Part shown: in pieces, positions 25,009 to 33,655 of the stretch
Numbering within the stretch: the first letter of the stretch is position 1
Layout: each line of letters starts with the position of its first letter
DNA from: Sphaerochaetaceae bacterium
Lineage (GTDB): Bacteria; Spirochaetota; Spirochaetia; Sphaerochaetales; Sphaerochaetaceae
Assembly: GCA_028532915.1 (NCBI GenBank)
Contig: JAQQAI010000054.1
Location: 1 to 64,000 of the forward strand
Length of the DNA stretch: 64,000 nucleotides
Reading direction: 5' to 3'
Position numbers and translations under genes: made by a program
Notes under the pieces: model-generated
Seen by the model: only the letters and a program-made list of their open reading frames with translations
The model's database searches: none
Told to the model about the DNA's origin: nothing

Positions 25009-25623
25009 TCATAACTTCGGAAAGAACATTCCTGTTTCGTCCTTATAGACCACATATTCCATTCCAAATTCCATTTCCATCTGCCGCTCTTCTTTCTTTG
25101 CCTGTCTAATATACACTATGAGGATGACCGGCCACAACAATAATTGTCCTAAAGTGAGCCATTCGGCCATCATTCCCAATGTGATGAGGAAAATGCCGGT
25201 GTACTGGGGATGTCTGATATATGCATAGACCCCGCTTTTGACCAGATGTCCTTCCCCCGGTTTTCGACTCCAGTAATCTTTGTAGATTAGATTCCACCCT
25301 GATATGATCAGTACGGTTCCTGTTACCATAAGGATAATCCCTAGATACATTCCCCAATATCCGATCGAATTGTAAAGAGTGTGTCCCCACAATAGTCCTT
25401 CGGGCAAATTTACCTTGAAGGCCCATGCAGCGAAATATAGAGAGAAAGGGATGCCGAACATCTCGAAAGCGAAAGCGATGATGAATGCCAGATAGGAGCT
25501 TTTTGGCTTTATTCCTGATTTTCTGTGAAAAGGAAGAAACAGCAGTATCGAGCCATACAGAATAATCCAGATAATGAAGGCCCCCCATTGATGAAAATGT
25601 TCTGAAGTCTGTTCTACAGTCAT
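25009..25623 (-). CDS. ICMT/PEMT-like membrane methyltransferase-family protein
   Basis: This 204-aa polytopic membrane protein has the isoprenylcysteine carboxyl methyltransferase/phospholipid methyltransferase fold. A C-terminal core has LVKSGVYAYIRHPQYTGIFLITLGMM followed by the E-E-x-x-M-E pair (KKEERQMEMEFGMEY), the SAM-binding signature of the family. Such proteins methylate lipids, isoprenoid-modified groups or other small substrates; the bacterial members are mostly uncharacterised. GGGAGGG 6 nt before the ATG at 25623 fixes the start. The gene is upstream of the LuxR regulator in the same operon and divergent from a peptidase gene. Confidence 0.82.
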   Translation of the reverse strand: MTVEQTSEHFHQWGAFIIWIILYGSILLFLPFHRKSGIKPKSSYLAFIIAFAFEMFGIPFSLYFAAWAFKVNLPEGLLWGHTLYNSIGYWGMYLGIILMVTGTVLIISGWNLIYKDYWSRKPGEGHLVKSGVYAYIRHPQYTGIFLITLGMMAEWLTLGQLLLWPVILIVYIRQAKKEERQMEMEFGMEYVVYKDETGMFFPKL

Positions 25624-25686
25624 TGCATACCCTCCCTGTTTATATTCACGAATTCTGGGAAGTTTGAAGAAATTCCGCAATCGGAC

Positions 25687-25738
25687 ATTCGTATGATTTT
25701 CTCATGAGTTTTAAAAAATGAATGAAAATCATACGGAT
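25687..25738. repeat. Inverted repeat between divergent genes (candidate operator)
   Basis: ATTCGTATGATTTTC (25687-25701) and GAAAATCATACGGAT (25724-25738) are inverted copies matching at 14 of 15 positions, 22 nt apart. They sit in the intergenic region between the ICMT-like/LuxR operon and the peptidase operon. They could bind a regulator at two sites or form an RNA hairpin. Confidence 0.5.
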
Positions 25739-25793
25739 GTAGAATATGAGAAGCCTCCTATTACCTGTAGATTCCCAATCAAGGAGTCAAGAA

Positions 25794-26552
25794 ATGAAAA
25801 AGAAGAAGATAGTTTATATGATTGCTGTGGTACTGGCCCTCGTGATCATCAATTGCATCCCTCTCATCAGTTTCACATCGAAAGGAATGCGGCAGTATGA
25901 TGTATCGGATGTCCGGTTATACTGCCTTCCTGAAGACAAGGAACATGGACAGCAGCTGATAACACAGATTCTCGAAAGAAGAGAGAGCCTGGCAGCAACG
26001 CTTTCGGGAACCGATATAGAAGGTATCGATGTGGTTGTCTATCCGTCGCACACCTCTTTGCATATCAACACATTCGGTCTCATCGGATACTTCCTTCCCG
26101 ACTGGTACATCGGGAAGAACACCAAAAACCGGGTATTGATCACTTCGCCGGCACATCCCGGACCGGTTCATTCGGCAGATTCAGTGAGCAAGGCGGCGGT
26201 CCATGAATATGTGCATGTGCTGACAGACCGGATCAATCGTGATATCGGATACTGGTTGAAAGAAGGCCTTGCTCTCTATCTGGCGCAGCAGGTCCCTTCA
26301 GCAGAAGATGTTCTCGAATATTCCCAGGGTGTTCAGTATGACGATTTCACTACACACAATCCATTCACTTTCGCCAATTACGGAGGGTATTCTATGGCCT
26401 ACTCCTATATCGAATATCTTGAGACTGTCTACGGGTGGGAACAGGTCGTGAATCTCATTCAAAAGGGATCTTCGTATGAGTCTGTTTTGGGAATCAGTGA
26501 GAAGGACACCTTCGTAAAGTGGAAAGAGTGGGTGAGGCGGAGAGAAGGATAA
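25794..26552 (+). CDS. Exported gluzincin-type (HExxH) peptidase
   Basis: This 252-aa protein has an N-terminal membrane/signal segment (KIVYMIAVVLALVIINCIPLISF) and an extracytoplasmic peptidase-MA-like domain. The zinc motif is HEYVHVLTDRI, with DIGYWLKEGLALYLA following, where the second E fits the third ligand. AAGGAGT precedes the ATG at 25794; the longer frame to 25746 lacks one. It is first of three genes: the next ORF starts 1 bp after its stop. Substrates are unknown. Confidence 0.8.
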   Translation: MKKKKIVYMIAVVLALVIINCIPLISFTSKGMRQYDVSDVRLYCLPEDKEHGQQLITQILERRESLAATLSGTDIEGIDVVVYPSHTSLHINTFGLIGYFLPDWYIGKNTKNRVLITSPAHPGPVHSADSVSKAAVHEYVHVLTDRINRDIGYWLKEGLALYLAQQVPSAEDVLEYSQGVQYDDFTTHNPFTFANYGGYSMAYSYIEYLETVYGWEQVVNLIQKGSSYESVLGISEKDTFVKWKEWVRRREG

Positions 26553-26553
26553 G

Positions 26554-27027
26554 ATGAGAAACATGCTGATTACTATAGGAATGAAGACTGGAATCCTGCT
26601 GCTGTGTATCCTCCTCCCCGGATGCTATTCGGATTACCTTTCCAAGAGCAGATTCTACTATAACCGGCAGTTGATCGTTCAGGAGGCAGATTCTTTCTCC
26701 TATTTCAACAGGATAGAGACAAGAGAGGAAAATTTTCTTTCGTTGAGGTTCACGAACTTCTACGGCAAAGATACACTTCTCAGATTCGATGGTGCTGATA
26801 ATGTAAATTTCGGAATCGATGTGTCTTTTCACCATCTGCATGGCAGATTCGTTCTCTATCTCGTGGATCCCGACGATAATATCATCGCACTGATCGAGGA
26901 GGACGGAGAAAGAACGTATACCTTCAGAATGAGAAGCGGGCCTTATCGGCTGGTATCGGCGGGGATAGAGGCCTCGGGAACTATTTCGATCATCACCGAA
27001 AGACAGGAAGAATCAGCATGGGAATAA
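26554..27027 (+). CDS. Lipoprotein of unknown function
   Basis: This 157-aa protein has a signal peptide ending in the lipobox LLPGC (about residue 24), so it is probably an anchored lipoprotein. The rest is a beta-rich domain with no recognised family (LRFTNFYGKDTLLRFDG, GRFVLYLVDPDDNIIALIEE, YRLVSAGIEASGTISI), which looks like a jelly-roll or beta-sandwich. AAGGA lies before the ATG. It lies between two protease genes, overlapping the S41 gene by 10 bp, so it may be a partner or substrate-binding protein of one of them (inference). Confidence 0.7.
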   Translation: MRNMLITIGMKTGILLLCILLPGCYSDYLSKSRFYYNRQLIVQEADSFSYFNRIETREENFLSLRFTNFYGKDTLLRFDGADNVNFGIDVSFHHLHGRFVLYLVDPDDNIIALIEEDGERTYTFRMRSGPYRLVSAGIEASGTISIITERQEESAWE

Positions 27028-28331
27028 TACGGATACTCATATGTCTGGCTGCCATTGTATTACCTGTAACCGGCTGCACAACAGGAGAAGAGATAAATGC
27101 CCGATACGAAAAAGAACTCCTGCGTAAGGATTTCAGGCAGTTCAGAAATCACATCGAAAAAGAAAGCGCCTTCCTCTTTGCCGATATCGAAATGATAGAT
27201 GAACTGCTAGATGAAACCGAAAAACAGATCAAAGACACGATGAGCGAGCTTGAGTTCTACCGGCTTTTGAATCCCGTGGTAGCGCGCTTGAGGTGCGGAC
27301 ATTCGTTTCTCAGTGTCTCCACATCGTTTCAGCAGAATATGGCTGAGTCAGTGAAATACTTCCCGCTGTCGGTCAGAATATCCGATGACAAACTGTTTGT
27401 GATTGAAGACCGTTCAACGGAAAAAATATCCTGCGGGGCGCAGATCATGTCGATCAATCAGATAGATAGCCGGACGATCATCAAAAAGATAATGAGTAAT
27501 ATGTCGAGTGACGGAGATGATGTTTCTCGTCACCGTTACGATGCTGAACGCCATTTTGCATCGATGTATTATTTGTTTGTCGATGAAAGTCAGGCATTCA
27601 CTGTCGAACTGCTTGATGATGAATCTCTATACGAAGTCACCCTGGATGGAATCAGTGACGCCACACTTGCCAAAACCCCGATGACAATCATGTTCGATAC
27701 TGCATCTTCCCCGTGGAGTCTACGAATCGACGATACATACGCACATGCTGTGATTCCGACTTTCGCGATGGATGATGTTCGCCGGTTTGAAAGAGAGCTC
27801 AAGATTTTTTTTAAAACAGTCAAAGAGAGAAAGACAGGTTCTCTTATAGTGGATCTGAGAGGGAATTACGGAGGATCTGTGCGCCCTGTTGTCACACTCT
27901 TTTCCTATCTGATCGACAGACCTCTCCGGTTCTTTTCCAATGATAATCCTTTCTATCTGTTCAGGTGGAAAAGAGAGATCAAAAAAGCTGATTACGCCTT
28001 CGATGGTGATCTGTATGTACTGATGGACGAGGGCTGTTTCTCGATGACCGGTTTCCTTCTTTCTCTTCTGAAAGAACACGATATAGGGACACTCTACGGA
28101 GTGAAAAGTTCGGGAGGAAACAAGTGCAGTGACGCTTCCAGAAACCGGGTGCTGAGAAACACCGGATTACGACTGCGTTACTCTACCGATATCTTCCAGT
28201 CTGCCGTTGAGAGCATACCTCAAGGAGAAGGTGTACAAAGCGATATCGTCGTGAATATGACAATCGCTGATTACCTTTCCCTCAATGATCCTGTTCTCAA
28301 TGCTGTATTGGAAAGAATCGGATCAGATTGA
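27018..28331 (+). CDS. S41-family (C-terminal-processing-type) peptidase-like lipoprotein
   Basis: This 437-aa lipoprotein (lipobox VTGC, about residue 20) carries an S41/tail-specific protease domain. SLIVDLRGNYGGSVRPVV is the family's DLRxNxGG motif, and YVLMDEGCFSMTGFLLSLL holds the position of the catalytic Ser and following residues. Its N-terminal part (EKELLRKDFRQFRNHIEKESAFLF..LRCGHSFLS) matches secreted S41 members that lack PDZ-based processing. The usual lysine (about 25 residues further on) may be the one in GVKSSGGNK. The gene overlaps the preceding lipoprotein gene by 10 bp. Its stop is 11 bp from the stop of the convergent mscS-like gene. Confidence 0.82.
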   Translation: MGIIRILICLAAIVLPVTGCTTGEEINARYEKELLRKDFRQFRNHIEKESAFLFADIEMIDELLDETEKQIKDTMSELEFYRLLNPVVARLRCGHSFLSVSTSFQQNMAESVKYFPLSVRISDDKLFVIEDRSTEKISCGAQIMSINQIDSRTIIKKIMSNMSSDGDDVSRHRYDAERHFASMYYLFVDESQAFTVELLDDESLYEVTLDGISDATLAKTPMTIMFDTASSPWSLRIDDTYAHAVIPTFAMDDVRRFERELKIFFKTVKERKTGSLIVDLRGNYGGSVRPVVTLFSYLIDRPLRFFSNDNPFYLFRWKREIKKADYAFDGDLYVLMDEGCFSMTGFLLSLLKEHDIGTLYGVKSSGGNKCSDASRNRVLRNTGLRLRYSTDIFQSAVESIPQGEGVQSDIVVNMTIADYLSLNDPVLNAVLERIGSD

Positions 28332-28342
28332 TCCGATTCGAT

Positions 28343-29242
28343 TTATACCGAATCCTCTTCGAAAGAGAGATCGACCTGCTTCCTTCTCTCTTTTGCCCCA
28401 TGTTGCGAGATCTCGACTGCCGGACGCAGGGTGAGATGAGGGAACGGGATCTCGATACCGTTTTTGTCGAATTCTTCTTTGATGGTAATCAGAAGGGAAC
28501 TTTTGAGCGCGGCAAAATCGGCCGTATTTCCCCAGACTCCGAAAAAGAGATCTATGCTGCTCGATCCGTATCCTGAGACCATGAAGAACGGCTTAGGATC
28601 TGTGAGCGCCAGAGGTTCTTTTTCTGCGACCTGAAAGAGGATATCACGCGCCTTTTCAATATCGTCGTAATATGATATTCCGATTTTCAGCGGGACGCGC
28701 CGTACAGGATACTTGGTGATCGTGGTGATTTCTGAGCGGATGAGTGTCTCGTTGGGGATTCTCATGTGCAGTCCGTCGAAGGTTTTGAGCTTCACCGACA
28801 GAAGGTCCACACTGGTGACCGTCCCGACGAACTCTCCAACCTCGATGATGTCTCCGACCTGAAAGGACTGTTCTGTCAACAGAAAGATGCCGCTGATGAG
28901 ATTACCCATGGAATTCTGTGATGCGATACCGATGGCGACTGTCGCGATACCGGCAGTTCCCAAAAGAGCCGAGAGAGGAACTTCGAGACGGTTGAGGACG
29001 AGAATGGAGATGATGAAGATCCCGACGAACTTGACTGTCTTGCGTATCAGCATCTGAGTCTGGCCGTTTAGTTTCAGCTTCGTGCTTCGGTCGATGATCT
29101 TCAGAATCGTTTTCAAAACTATCGAACCGACCACGATGAAAAGAACGATGACCAGGAGGTTCGGAATGAGCCTGTCATAGAGAAAACTGGTAAAAGTGTC
29201 TGATAGAACGGTATTTGATGAAGTCGTTGATTCAAGCAGCAT
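28343..29242 (-). CDS. mscS: MscS-family mechanosensitive ion channel
   Basis: This 299-aa small-conductance mechanosensitive channel has an N-terminal helix, then TM helices and the pore-lining TM3 (ALLGTAGIATVAIGIASQNSMGNLISGI, Ala/Gly-rich as in MscS). The beta domain follows (FQVGDIIEVGEFVGTVTSVDLLSVKLKTFDGLHMRIPN), then a C-terminal alpha/beta domain. It releases solutes on hypo-osmotic shock. It is the last gene of a long minus-strand operon: 21 bp after corA, which is itself 21 bp after mrpD. GGAGAT precedes the ATG. Confidence 0.93.
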   Translation of the reverse strand: MLLESTTSSNTVLSDTFTSFLYDRLIPNLLVIVLFIVVGSIVLKTILKIIDRSTKLKLNGQTQMLIRKTVKFVGIFIISILVLNRLEVPLSALLGTAGIATVAIGIASQNSMGNLISGIFLLTEQSFQVGDIIEVGEFVGTVTSVDLLSVKLKTFDGLHMRIPNETLIRSEITTITKYPVRRVPLKIGISYYDDIEKARDILFQVAEKEPLALTDPKPFFMVSGYGSSSIDLFFGVWGNTADFAALKSSLLITIKEEFDKNGIEIPFPHLTLRPAVEISQHGAKERRKQVDLSFEEDSV

Positions 29243-29263
29243 ATGAATATCTCCTATAGATGG

Positions 29264-30325
29264 TCAGAGCCATTTTTTCTTCCGGAATACGAGTATCATG
29301 ATCACAGCGACGATGGCAAGGGCGCCGAGGAAGATGAAATAGCCGTACCGGTAGGTGAGTTCGGGGATGTAGGAAAAGTTTGTTCCGTACAGTCCTGCAA
29401 GGAAACTCAGAGGGATGAAGATGACACTGAACACGGTAAGAAACCTCATCACCTCATTGAGCCTGTTTGCAGCCGATGCGCTCAGTGAATCTCTCTGGTC
29501 TTTCAGCATCTCCCGGTAGTTCTCAAGTGTTTCTACAGCCAGATTCCCGCTTTCCAGAAGGTCTCTCAGATAGAGCCGGCTGCTTTCGGATATGACTTCG
29601 GTCTCATCTCTCATCAGTTCTCTCAGCGCATCCCTCGACGGACGGATGTTCGACTGCAGAAAGTTCAGTTCGCTTCTCGACTCATTGATCCGGGTGAGAA
29701 GCGCTTCATTCGGATCCGCTATCACTTTCTGCTCGTTCTCTTCTATCTGGGACCCGAGAGCTTCTATGAGATTCAGGTAATTGCCCACAATAGCATCGAA
29801 CAGAGCATACGAAAGGTAGCCGGCATCACTTCTTCTGATTTTACCCTTTCCTTTCCTTATACGCTCTCTTACCTGTTCGAACACATCTCCCGGCCGTTCC
29901 TGAAACGTTATGACCAGGTGATCCGAGATGATGCAGGTCAGTTGTTCACTGTGGATTCTGCTGTCGCTCTCCTCGATCCTCATCATCTTCAGGATGATAC
30001 TGCTGTAATCATCGAAGGAGGCGGTCTTCGCTCTACCTCCTGTATTGATGATATCCTCGAGTGTGAGAGTGTGAAGAGAGAAGATGGTTCCGATGGATCT
30101 GATGAGGGATGTGTCATGTACTCCGTTCACATTGAACCAGTTGATGCACCCGCTGTCGAAAAGAGTTCTCATCTGTGATACATCATCGATTATCTGCTCA
30201 CTGACAGTTTTTTCACTGTACTGAATGAGGCTCACTGAAGAACTGGATACTTTCTGTTTTCCCGTAAAGATGAGATCACCGGGAACCCGATGGACTGCCT
30301 TCCTGTTTTTGATATACCTCGACAT
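29264..30325 (-). CDS. corA: CorA-family magnesium/cobalt transporter with GTN in place of GMN
   Basis: This 353-aa CorA channel has an N-terminal cytoplasmic domain (VNGVHDTSLIRSIGTIFSLHTLTLEDI) and a long helix. Two C-terminal TM helices follow (RFLTVFSVIFIPLSFLAGLYGTNFSYIPEL, then RYGYFIFLGALAIVAVIMILVF) and a KKKWL tail. The family signature YGMNF reads YGTNF: the Met of the GMN ion-selectivity motif is Thr. This is a substantive change at the pore entrance; it could alter selectivity or mark a divergent subfamily. The ATG at 30325 has AGAGGTG just upstream. It lies 21 bp after mrpD and 21 bp before mscS, in the ion-homeostasis operon. Confidence 0.9.
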   Translation of the reverse strand: MSRYIKNRKAVHRVPGDLIFTGKQKVSSSSVSLIQYSEKTVSEQIIDDVSQMRTLFDSGCINWFNVNGVHDTSLIRSIGTIFSLHTLTLEDIINTGGRAKTASFDDYSSIILKMMRIEESDSRIHSEQLTCIISDHLVITFQERPGDVFEQVRERIRKGKGKIRRSDAGYLSYALFDAIVGNYLNLIEALGSQIEENEQKVIADPNEALLTRINESRSELNFLQSNIRPSRDALRELMRDETEVISESSRLYLRDLLESGNLAVETLENYREMLKDQRDSLSASAANRLNEVMRFLTVFSVIFIPLSFLAGLYGTNFSYIPELTYRYGYFIFLGALAIVAVIMILVFRKKKWL

Positions 30326-30346
30326 AGACACCTCTCTTTTCTGATT

Positions 30347-32065
30347 CTAAATGAGTATGACCCCTCTTACAAGCAGATATATTCCCAGCCCAGTGACCGA
30401 AAGGATAACCGATATCAGCATGCTCTGCAGATTAACCTCCACAGTTTCCGTCAGATGCATCAGGTGAGAGATCGTTCTGGATCTGATCGAGATGTAAAGG
30501 ATAGTTCCGATGATGATGGTGGTGACACTCTTCATCCATATCTCACTCTCATAGAATTCAAGATGGATATCGCTTTGCGAAGAGAACACCGATGAAAGAA
30601 GGCCTGTGATGATCGGACTGTGATATACGGCAGTCACCGTCAAAGCAGCGATGAGAAGAACATAGGATAGAACGGGAACTTTTTCTTTTCTGATCGTCTG
30701 AGTGTTTTCAACAGGCCCGGGACGAAAGAATATGGCAGAGAGCTTGAGAAACGATGCAGTGGTGAACACTCCGGTGATGAACAAAATCGTGTATATCCAC
30801 TGATGGTGAAACGACGAAGTTATCAGATTCTTTGAATAGTATCCGTTGAAAAACGGAATGGCGGTGATCGAAAGAGCGGAAAGGAAAAACGCGATGATCG
30901 TCAGCAGATGCTTTCTGTCTGCAGAAATGAGTATTCTGGCTGCATTTCGATTCTTATAGACATTGCGCTGGGCTGTCACATCAATGATGGTGCCGCAGCT
31001 GAGAAAGAGTGTCGATTTGAAAAGAGCATGGAAGATGATATGGAGGATTGAAGCGGTATAGAGAATCCTTCCTGCTTCGGTGGCGAGAGAGAGTTCCATC
31101 GCATAGCCCCATGCCGCCGTGATATACCCCATCTGACTGATCGAATGGTAGGCAAGAAGTTTTTTTATATCACTCTGACAGAATGCGAAGATGACGGCGA
31201 AGAACGCACTCAGGGCCCCGAGAATCTTGATGACGGTTCCGATGGACTGAGAGAAATCGAACAGCTGGACAAAAGGGGTGAGTGCGATCAGAGGAATCTT
31301 TATGAGAATTCCTGAAAGAATAGCTGAGACAGGATGCATTGCCATCGCATGCGCGTTCGGAAGCCAGAAATGGAGGGGGAAGAGAGCACTGCGCATCAGA
31401 ATAGCGACGATGATGGACGATGCGGCGAACACGGTCGCAGGAGACATCGCTGTTCCCTTCAGTGTCTCCCGTATCTGATGATAATTCAGAGAACCTGTAA
31501 GACGGTAGATCAAGTATGTACCGAGAAGGAAGAAGATCATGGCCGCAGACGAGGAAAGAAGATAATACAGAGAGGCGACCGAGGAGCGGACCTTTGAACT
31601 GAAGGCTATGAGAACATAGCTTGTGATCCCCATGATCTCGAGGGCCACAAAAAGGTTGAACAGATCTCTGGTGAACAATGTTGCTCCGATCGAGAACAGC
31701 TGAATCATGAGAATGATCGAGAATTCGATCTGTTTCGTCTTCTTCCTGTCATTGTAGGCCCATGAGGTGAAGGAGATGAACAGGGCAACGAAAAAAATGA
31801 TCAGACCATCCAGGGAGAATGTGTAGGAGATTGCGACCTCACTGTGATGGGCACCTATGTAAAACGAAACAGGGCCTCTCTGGTTCACCTTCGTCAGTAC
31901 GAGGATCGTGAAGAACAGCGAGATCAGAAATCCCGAGATGGTCGAAAGATAGTAGATGACAAAACTGAGTCTTTCGTGATGATGAACAGTCTTCGCGAGC
32001 AGGAGAAAACCTGAGGCTAAAAGGGGCGCCATCAGAAAGATGAAGGCTATACTCTCAAGATTCAT
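30347..32065 (-). CDS. mrpD: Mrp antiporter subunit D (NuoN/M-like)
   Basis: This 572-aa membrane protein is the large proton-pump-like subunit of the multi-subunit Na+(K+)/H+ antiporter, homologous to NuoL/M/N. It has about 14 TM helices, with family segments LFVALEIMGITSYVLIAFS, LFPLHFWLPNAHAMAMHPVSAILSG (the conserved HAMAPSxVSALLSG-type loop with its Lys/His region) and LLAYHSISQMGYITAAWG. The ATG at 32065 has GAGAGGTGA upstream and overlaps mrpC by 11 bp; a longer frame to 32107 is a false extension. Confidence 0.93.
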   Translation of the reverse strand: MNLESIAFIFLMAPLLASGFLLLAKTVHHHERLSFVIYYLSTISGFLISLFFTILVLTKVNQRGPVSFYIGAHHSEVAISYTFSLDGLIIFFVALFISFTSWAYNDRKKTKQIEFSIILMIQLFSIGATLFTRDLFNLFVALEIMGITSYVLIAFSSKVRSSVASLYYLLSSSAAMIFFLLGTYLIYRLTGSLNYHQIRETLKGTAMSPATVFAASSIIVAILMRSALFPLHFWLPNAHAMAMHPVSAILSGILIKIPLIALTPFVQLFDFSQSIGTVIKILGALSAFFAVIFAFCQSDIKKLLAYHSISQMGYITAAWGYAMELSLATEAGRILYTASILHIIFHALFKSTLFLSCGTIIDVTAQRNVYKNRNAARILISADRKHLLTIIAFFLSALSITAIPFFNGYYSKNLITSSFHHQWIYTILFITGVFTTASFLKLSAIFFRPGPVENTQTIRKEKVPVLSYVLLIAALTVTAVYHSPIITGLLSSVFSSQSDIHLEFYESEIWMKSVTTIIIGTILYISIRSRTISHLMHLTETVEVNLQSMLISVILSVTGLGIYLLVRGVILI

Positions 32066-32396
32066 CGTCACCTCTCTTCTCGATGGTATCGATATCGAAG
32101 GTTTCAAAGCGGCCCCACAGGTGGACGATCAGAGCAAGAGAGAAACTGGTGATACACACTCCGATCACGATCGCAGTCAACATCAGAGCCTGTACCATGG
32201 GATCGACCATCCGTGCCCCCTGTTCGCCGGTGAATGCCGGTGCATCACCGATTGAAGATCCGCTTATGATGAACAGAAGGACGACCGATGTGTTCACTAT
32301 GCCCAGAGCGATAACTTTCTTGATCACGCTCCTGTGAAAGATCAGAGCATACATGCCGATGATAAAGAGAATTCCGAGCAGAATGTATCGTATCAT
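32055..32396 (-). CDS. mrpC: Mrp antiporter subunit C (NuoK-like)
   Basis: This 113-aa, three-helix protein is the NuoK-like subunit of Mrp antiporters. GIVNTSVVLLFII and VQALMLTAIVIGVCITSFSLALIV, with the DPMVQALMLTAIVIG pattern, are diagnostic of MrpC/MnhC. The ATG at 32396 overlaps the mrpB stop (ATGA), which fixes the start against the longer frame to 32426. Its 3' end overlaps mrpD by 11 bp. Confidence 0.93.
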   Translation of the reverse strand: MIRYILLGILFIIGMYALIFHRSVIKKVIALGIVNTSVVLLFIISGSSIGDAPAFTGEQGARMVDPMVQALMLTAIVIGVCITSFSLALIVHLWGRFETFDIDTIEKRGDDES

Positions 32397-33139
32397 GTTC
32401 TCCTCCTGCTCATCATCGCTATACACATCAGAGAGATTCCCGAACCTACTTTAAGCCCGATAAGAGCATTCAGGGCGATGATGTAATACTCATATTTCAC
32501 ACCGGCCGCCTCGAGCGGGTTGGAAAAGAATATCCCGGAAGTCAGGATCGACAACAGTGATACCAGTATGAACAGGACGAACGCTGAGGCCTCTATCGTG
32601 GAGAGAATTTTGTTCTGTCTCATCTCGGTAACTTTGCTGTACGGGTTTCCCAGGATGAAAAGCATGATCCCCGAGGCGATGATCGTTCCTCCCTGAAACC
32701 CTCCACCCGGCGAGATGTGGCCCTGTCCCATAACATAAAACCCGAAAAGAAGTACGACGGGACCGATCTTTCCGGTTACGACCTCGAGAAGGTGGGTTCG
32801 AAGCTTGTGAGAAGAGCGTTTTTCCTTCACAAGTGAAAAATCATAGGTGACAGCTGTCGTCGGATCGTCCGAGATCTTCTTGACTGATTCGACCACACTC
32901 ATAGTCCCTATGATCGCTACGATGAGCACGATCGTTTCACCCAGAGTATCGAAGGCACGGTAGGCGAGGTAGATCGCACTGACCAGATTCTTTGCTCCGG
33001 TATCCTTTTCACCGTCCGAGACCAGACGGGTTCGTACATCCGTCGGCCACGGGGTATCATCGGGGATGAACAGACATCCTGCTAGAAGGACAAGTGCGAA
33101 GATCACGATCACGTGAACTGCGGCAGTCTTCATCTTCAT
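32393..33139 (-). CDS. mrpB: MbhE-MrpB fusion-type antiporter subunit
   Basis: This protein of about 248 aa combines a first part (VIVIFALVLLAGCLF, then VSAIYLAYRAFDTLGETIVLIVAIIGTMSVV), which matches the MbhE/MrpA C-terminal segment (YRxFDTLGEtxVl..A). A second part matches MrpB (PVVLLFGFYVMGQGHISPGGGFQGGTIIASGIMLFIL). The ATG at 33139 overlaps the preceding stop (ATGA) and has AAGGAAGG upstream; the longer frame to 33238 is spurious. MbhE-type parts are usually seen where full-length MrpA is split or absent, as in many archaeal and Thermotoga-type Mrp modules. Confidence 0.88.
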   Translation of the reverse strand: MKMKTAAVHVIVIFALVLLAGCLFIPDDTPWPTDVRTRLVSDGEKDTGAKNLVSAIYLAYRAFDTLGETIVLIVAIIGTMSVVESVKKISDDPTTAVTYDFSLVKEKRSSHKLRTHLLEVVTGKIGPVVLLFGFYVMGQGHISPGGGFQGGTIIASGIMLFILGNPYSKVTEMRQNKILSTIEASAFVLFILVSLLSILTSGIFFSNPLEAAGVKYEYYIIALNALIGLKVGSGISLMCIAMMSRRRT

Positions 33140-33366
33140 ATATCCTTCCTTGATGTGTGTTTCAGAGCCCAGACGAAGATGATCGTAGTGACACCCGCGC
33201 CGACGGCAGCTTCGGTGATTGCGACATCGAAGGCCCAATGAAGTGTGAAAATCAATGCACTGAGCAGACTTATCGCCGAAAGGGCGATGACACTATGGAT
33301 CAGATCCCTGGAGATGAGGGAGAATACCGCAAGAACTATGATGAGAACAAGGAGCATTTCAGTCAT
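33136..33366 (-). CDS. Small MbhD/MrpA-C-terminal-domain (DUF4040) antiporter subunit
   Basis: This 76-aa, two- or three-helix protein (SRDLIHSVIALSAISLLSALIFTLHWAFDVAITEAAVGAGVTTIIFVWAL) matches the DUF4040/MbhD segment that forms the C-terminal part of long MrpA. The AFDVAITEAAVGAGV motif is typical. It stands here as a free subunit; no large MrpA N-terminal (NuoL-like) gene is present in the operon. It overlaps mrpG by 8 bp and mrpB by 4 bp. Confidence 0.88.
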   Translation of the reverse strand: MTEMLLVLIIVLAVFSLISRDLIHSVIALSAISLLSALIFTLHWAFDVAITEAAVGAGVTTIIFVWALKHTSRKDI

Positions 33367-33655
33367 CTGATTCCTCCATTCCGGTCTGCCAGATCAATCT
33401 CGACACGATATAGGTCGAAGTCGGACTGCTTATCAGAAAGAAGAAGATGATCAGGATGAACCTGACGAGAAAGGAGGGGGAGGGAGAGAGAATCAGCAAT
33501 CCCACAAACAGAGAGAACACCGCCGTCGTTCCGCATAGAGCTCCTGTCTGCATCATCTGCAGAGGTTCTTTCGACCTGAACAGGCCGATCATTCCGACGA
33601 TGCCGAAGAATACCGAGAGAAGAAAGAAGATCACAGCCGACAGTTCACGAATCAT
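33359..33655 (-). CDS. mrpG: Mrp antiporter subunit G
   Basis: This 98-aa protein with three predicted TM helices belongs to the MrpG/MnhG (PhaG) family: FFLLSVFFGIVGMIGLFRSKEPLQMMQTGALCGTTAVF matches the conserved G..G.l.R..d.y.R.ha... core, and LIFFFLISSPTSTYIVSRLIWQTG matches the C-terminal helix with its P-T-AH-like pattern. It overlaps mrpF by 11 bp and the MbhD-like gene by 8 bp. Confidence 0.9.
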   Translation of the reverse strand: MIRELSAVIFFLLSVFFGIVGMIGLFRSKEPLQMMQTGALCGTTAVFSLFVGLLILSPSPSFLVRFILIIFFFLISSPTSTYIVSRLIWQTGMEESDD

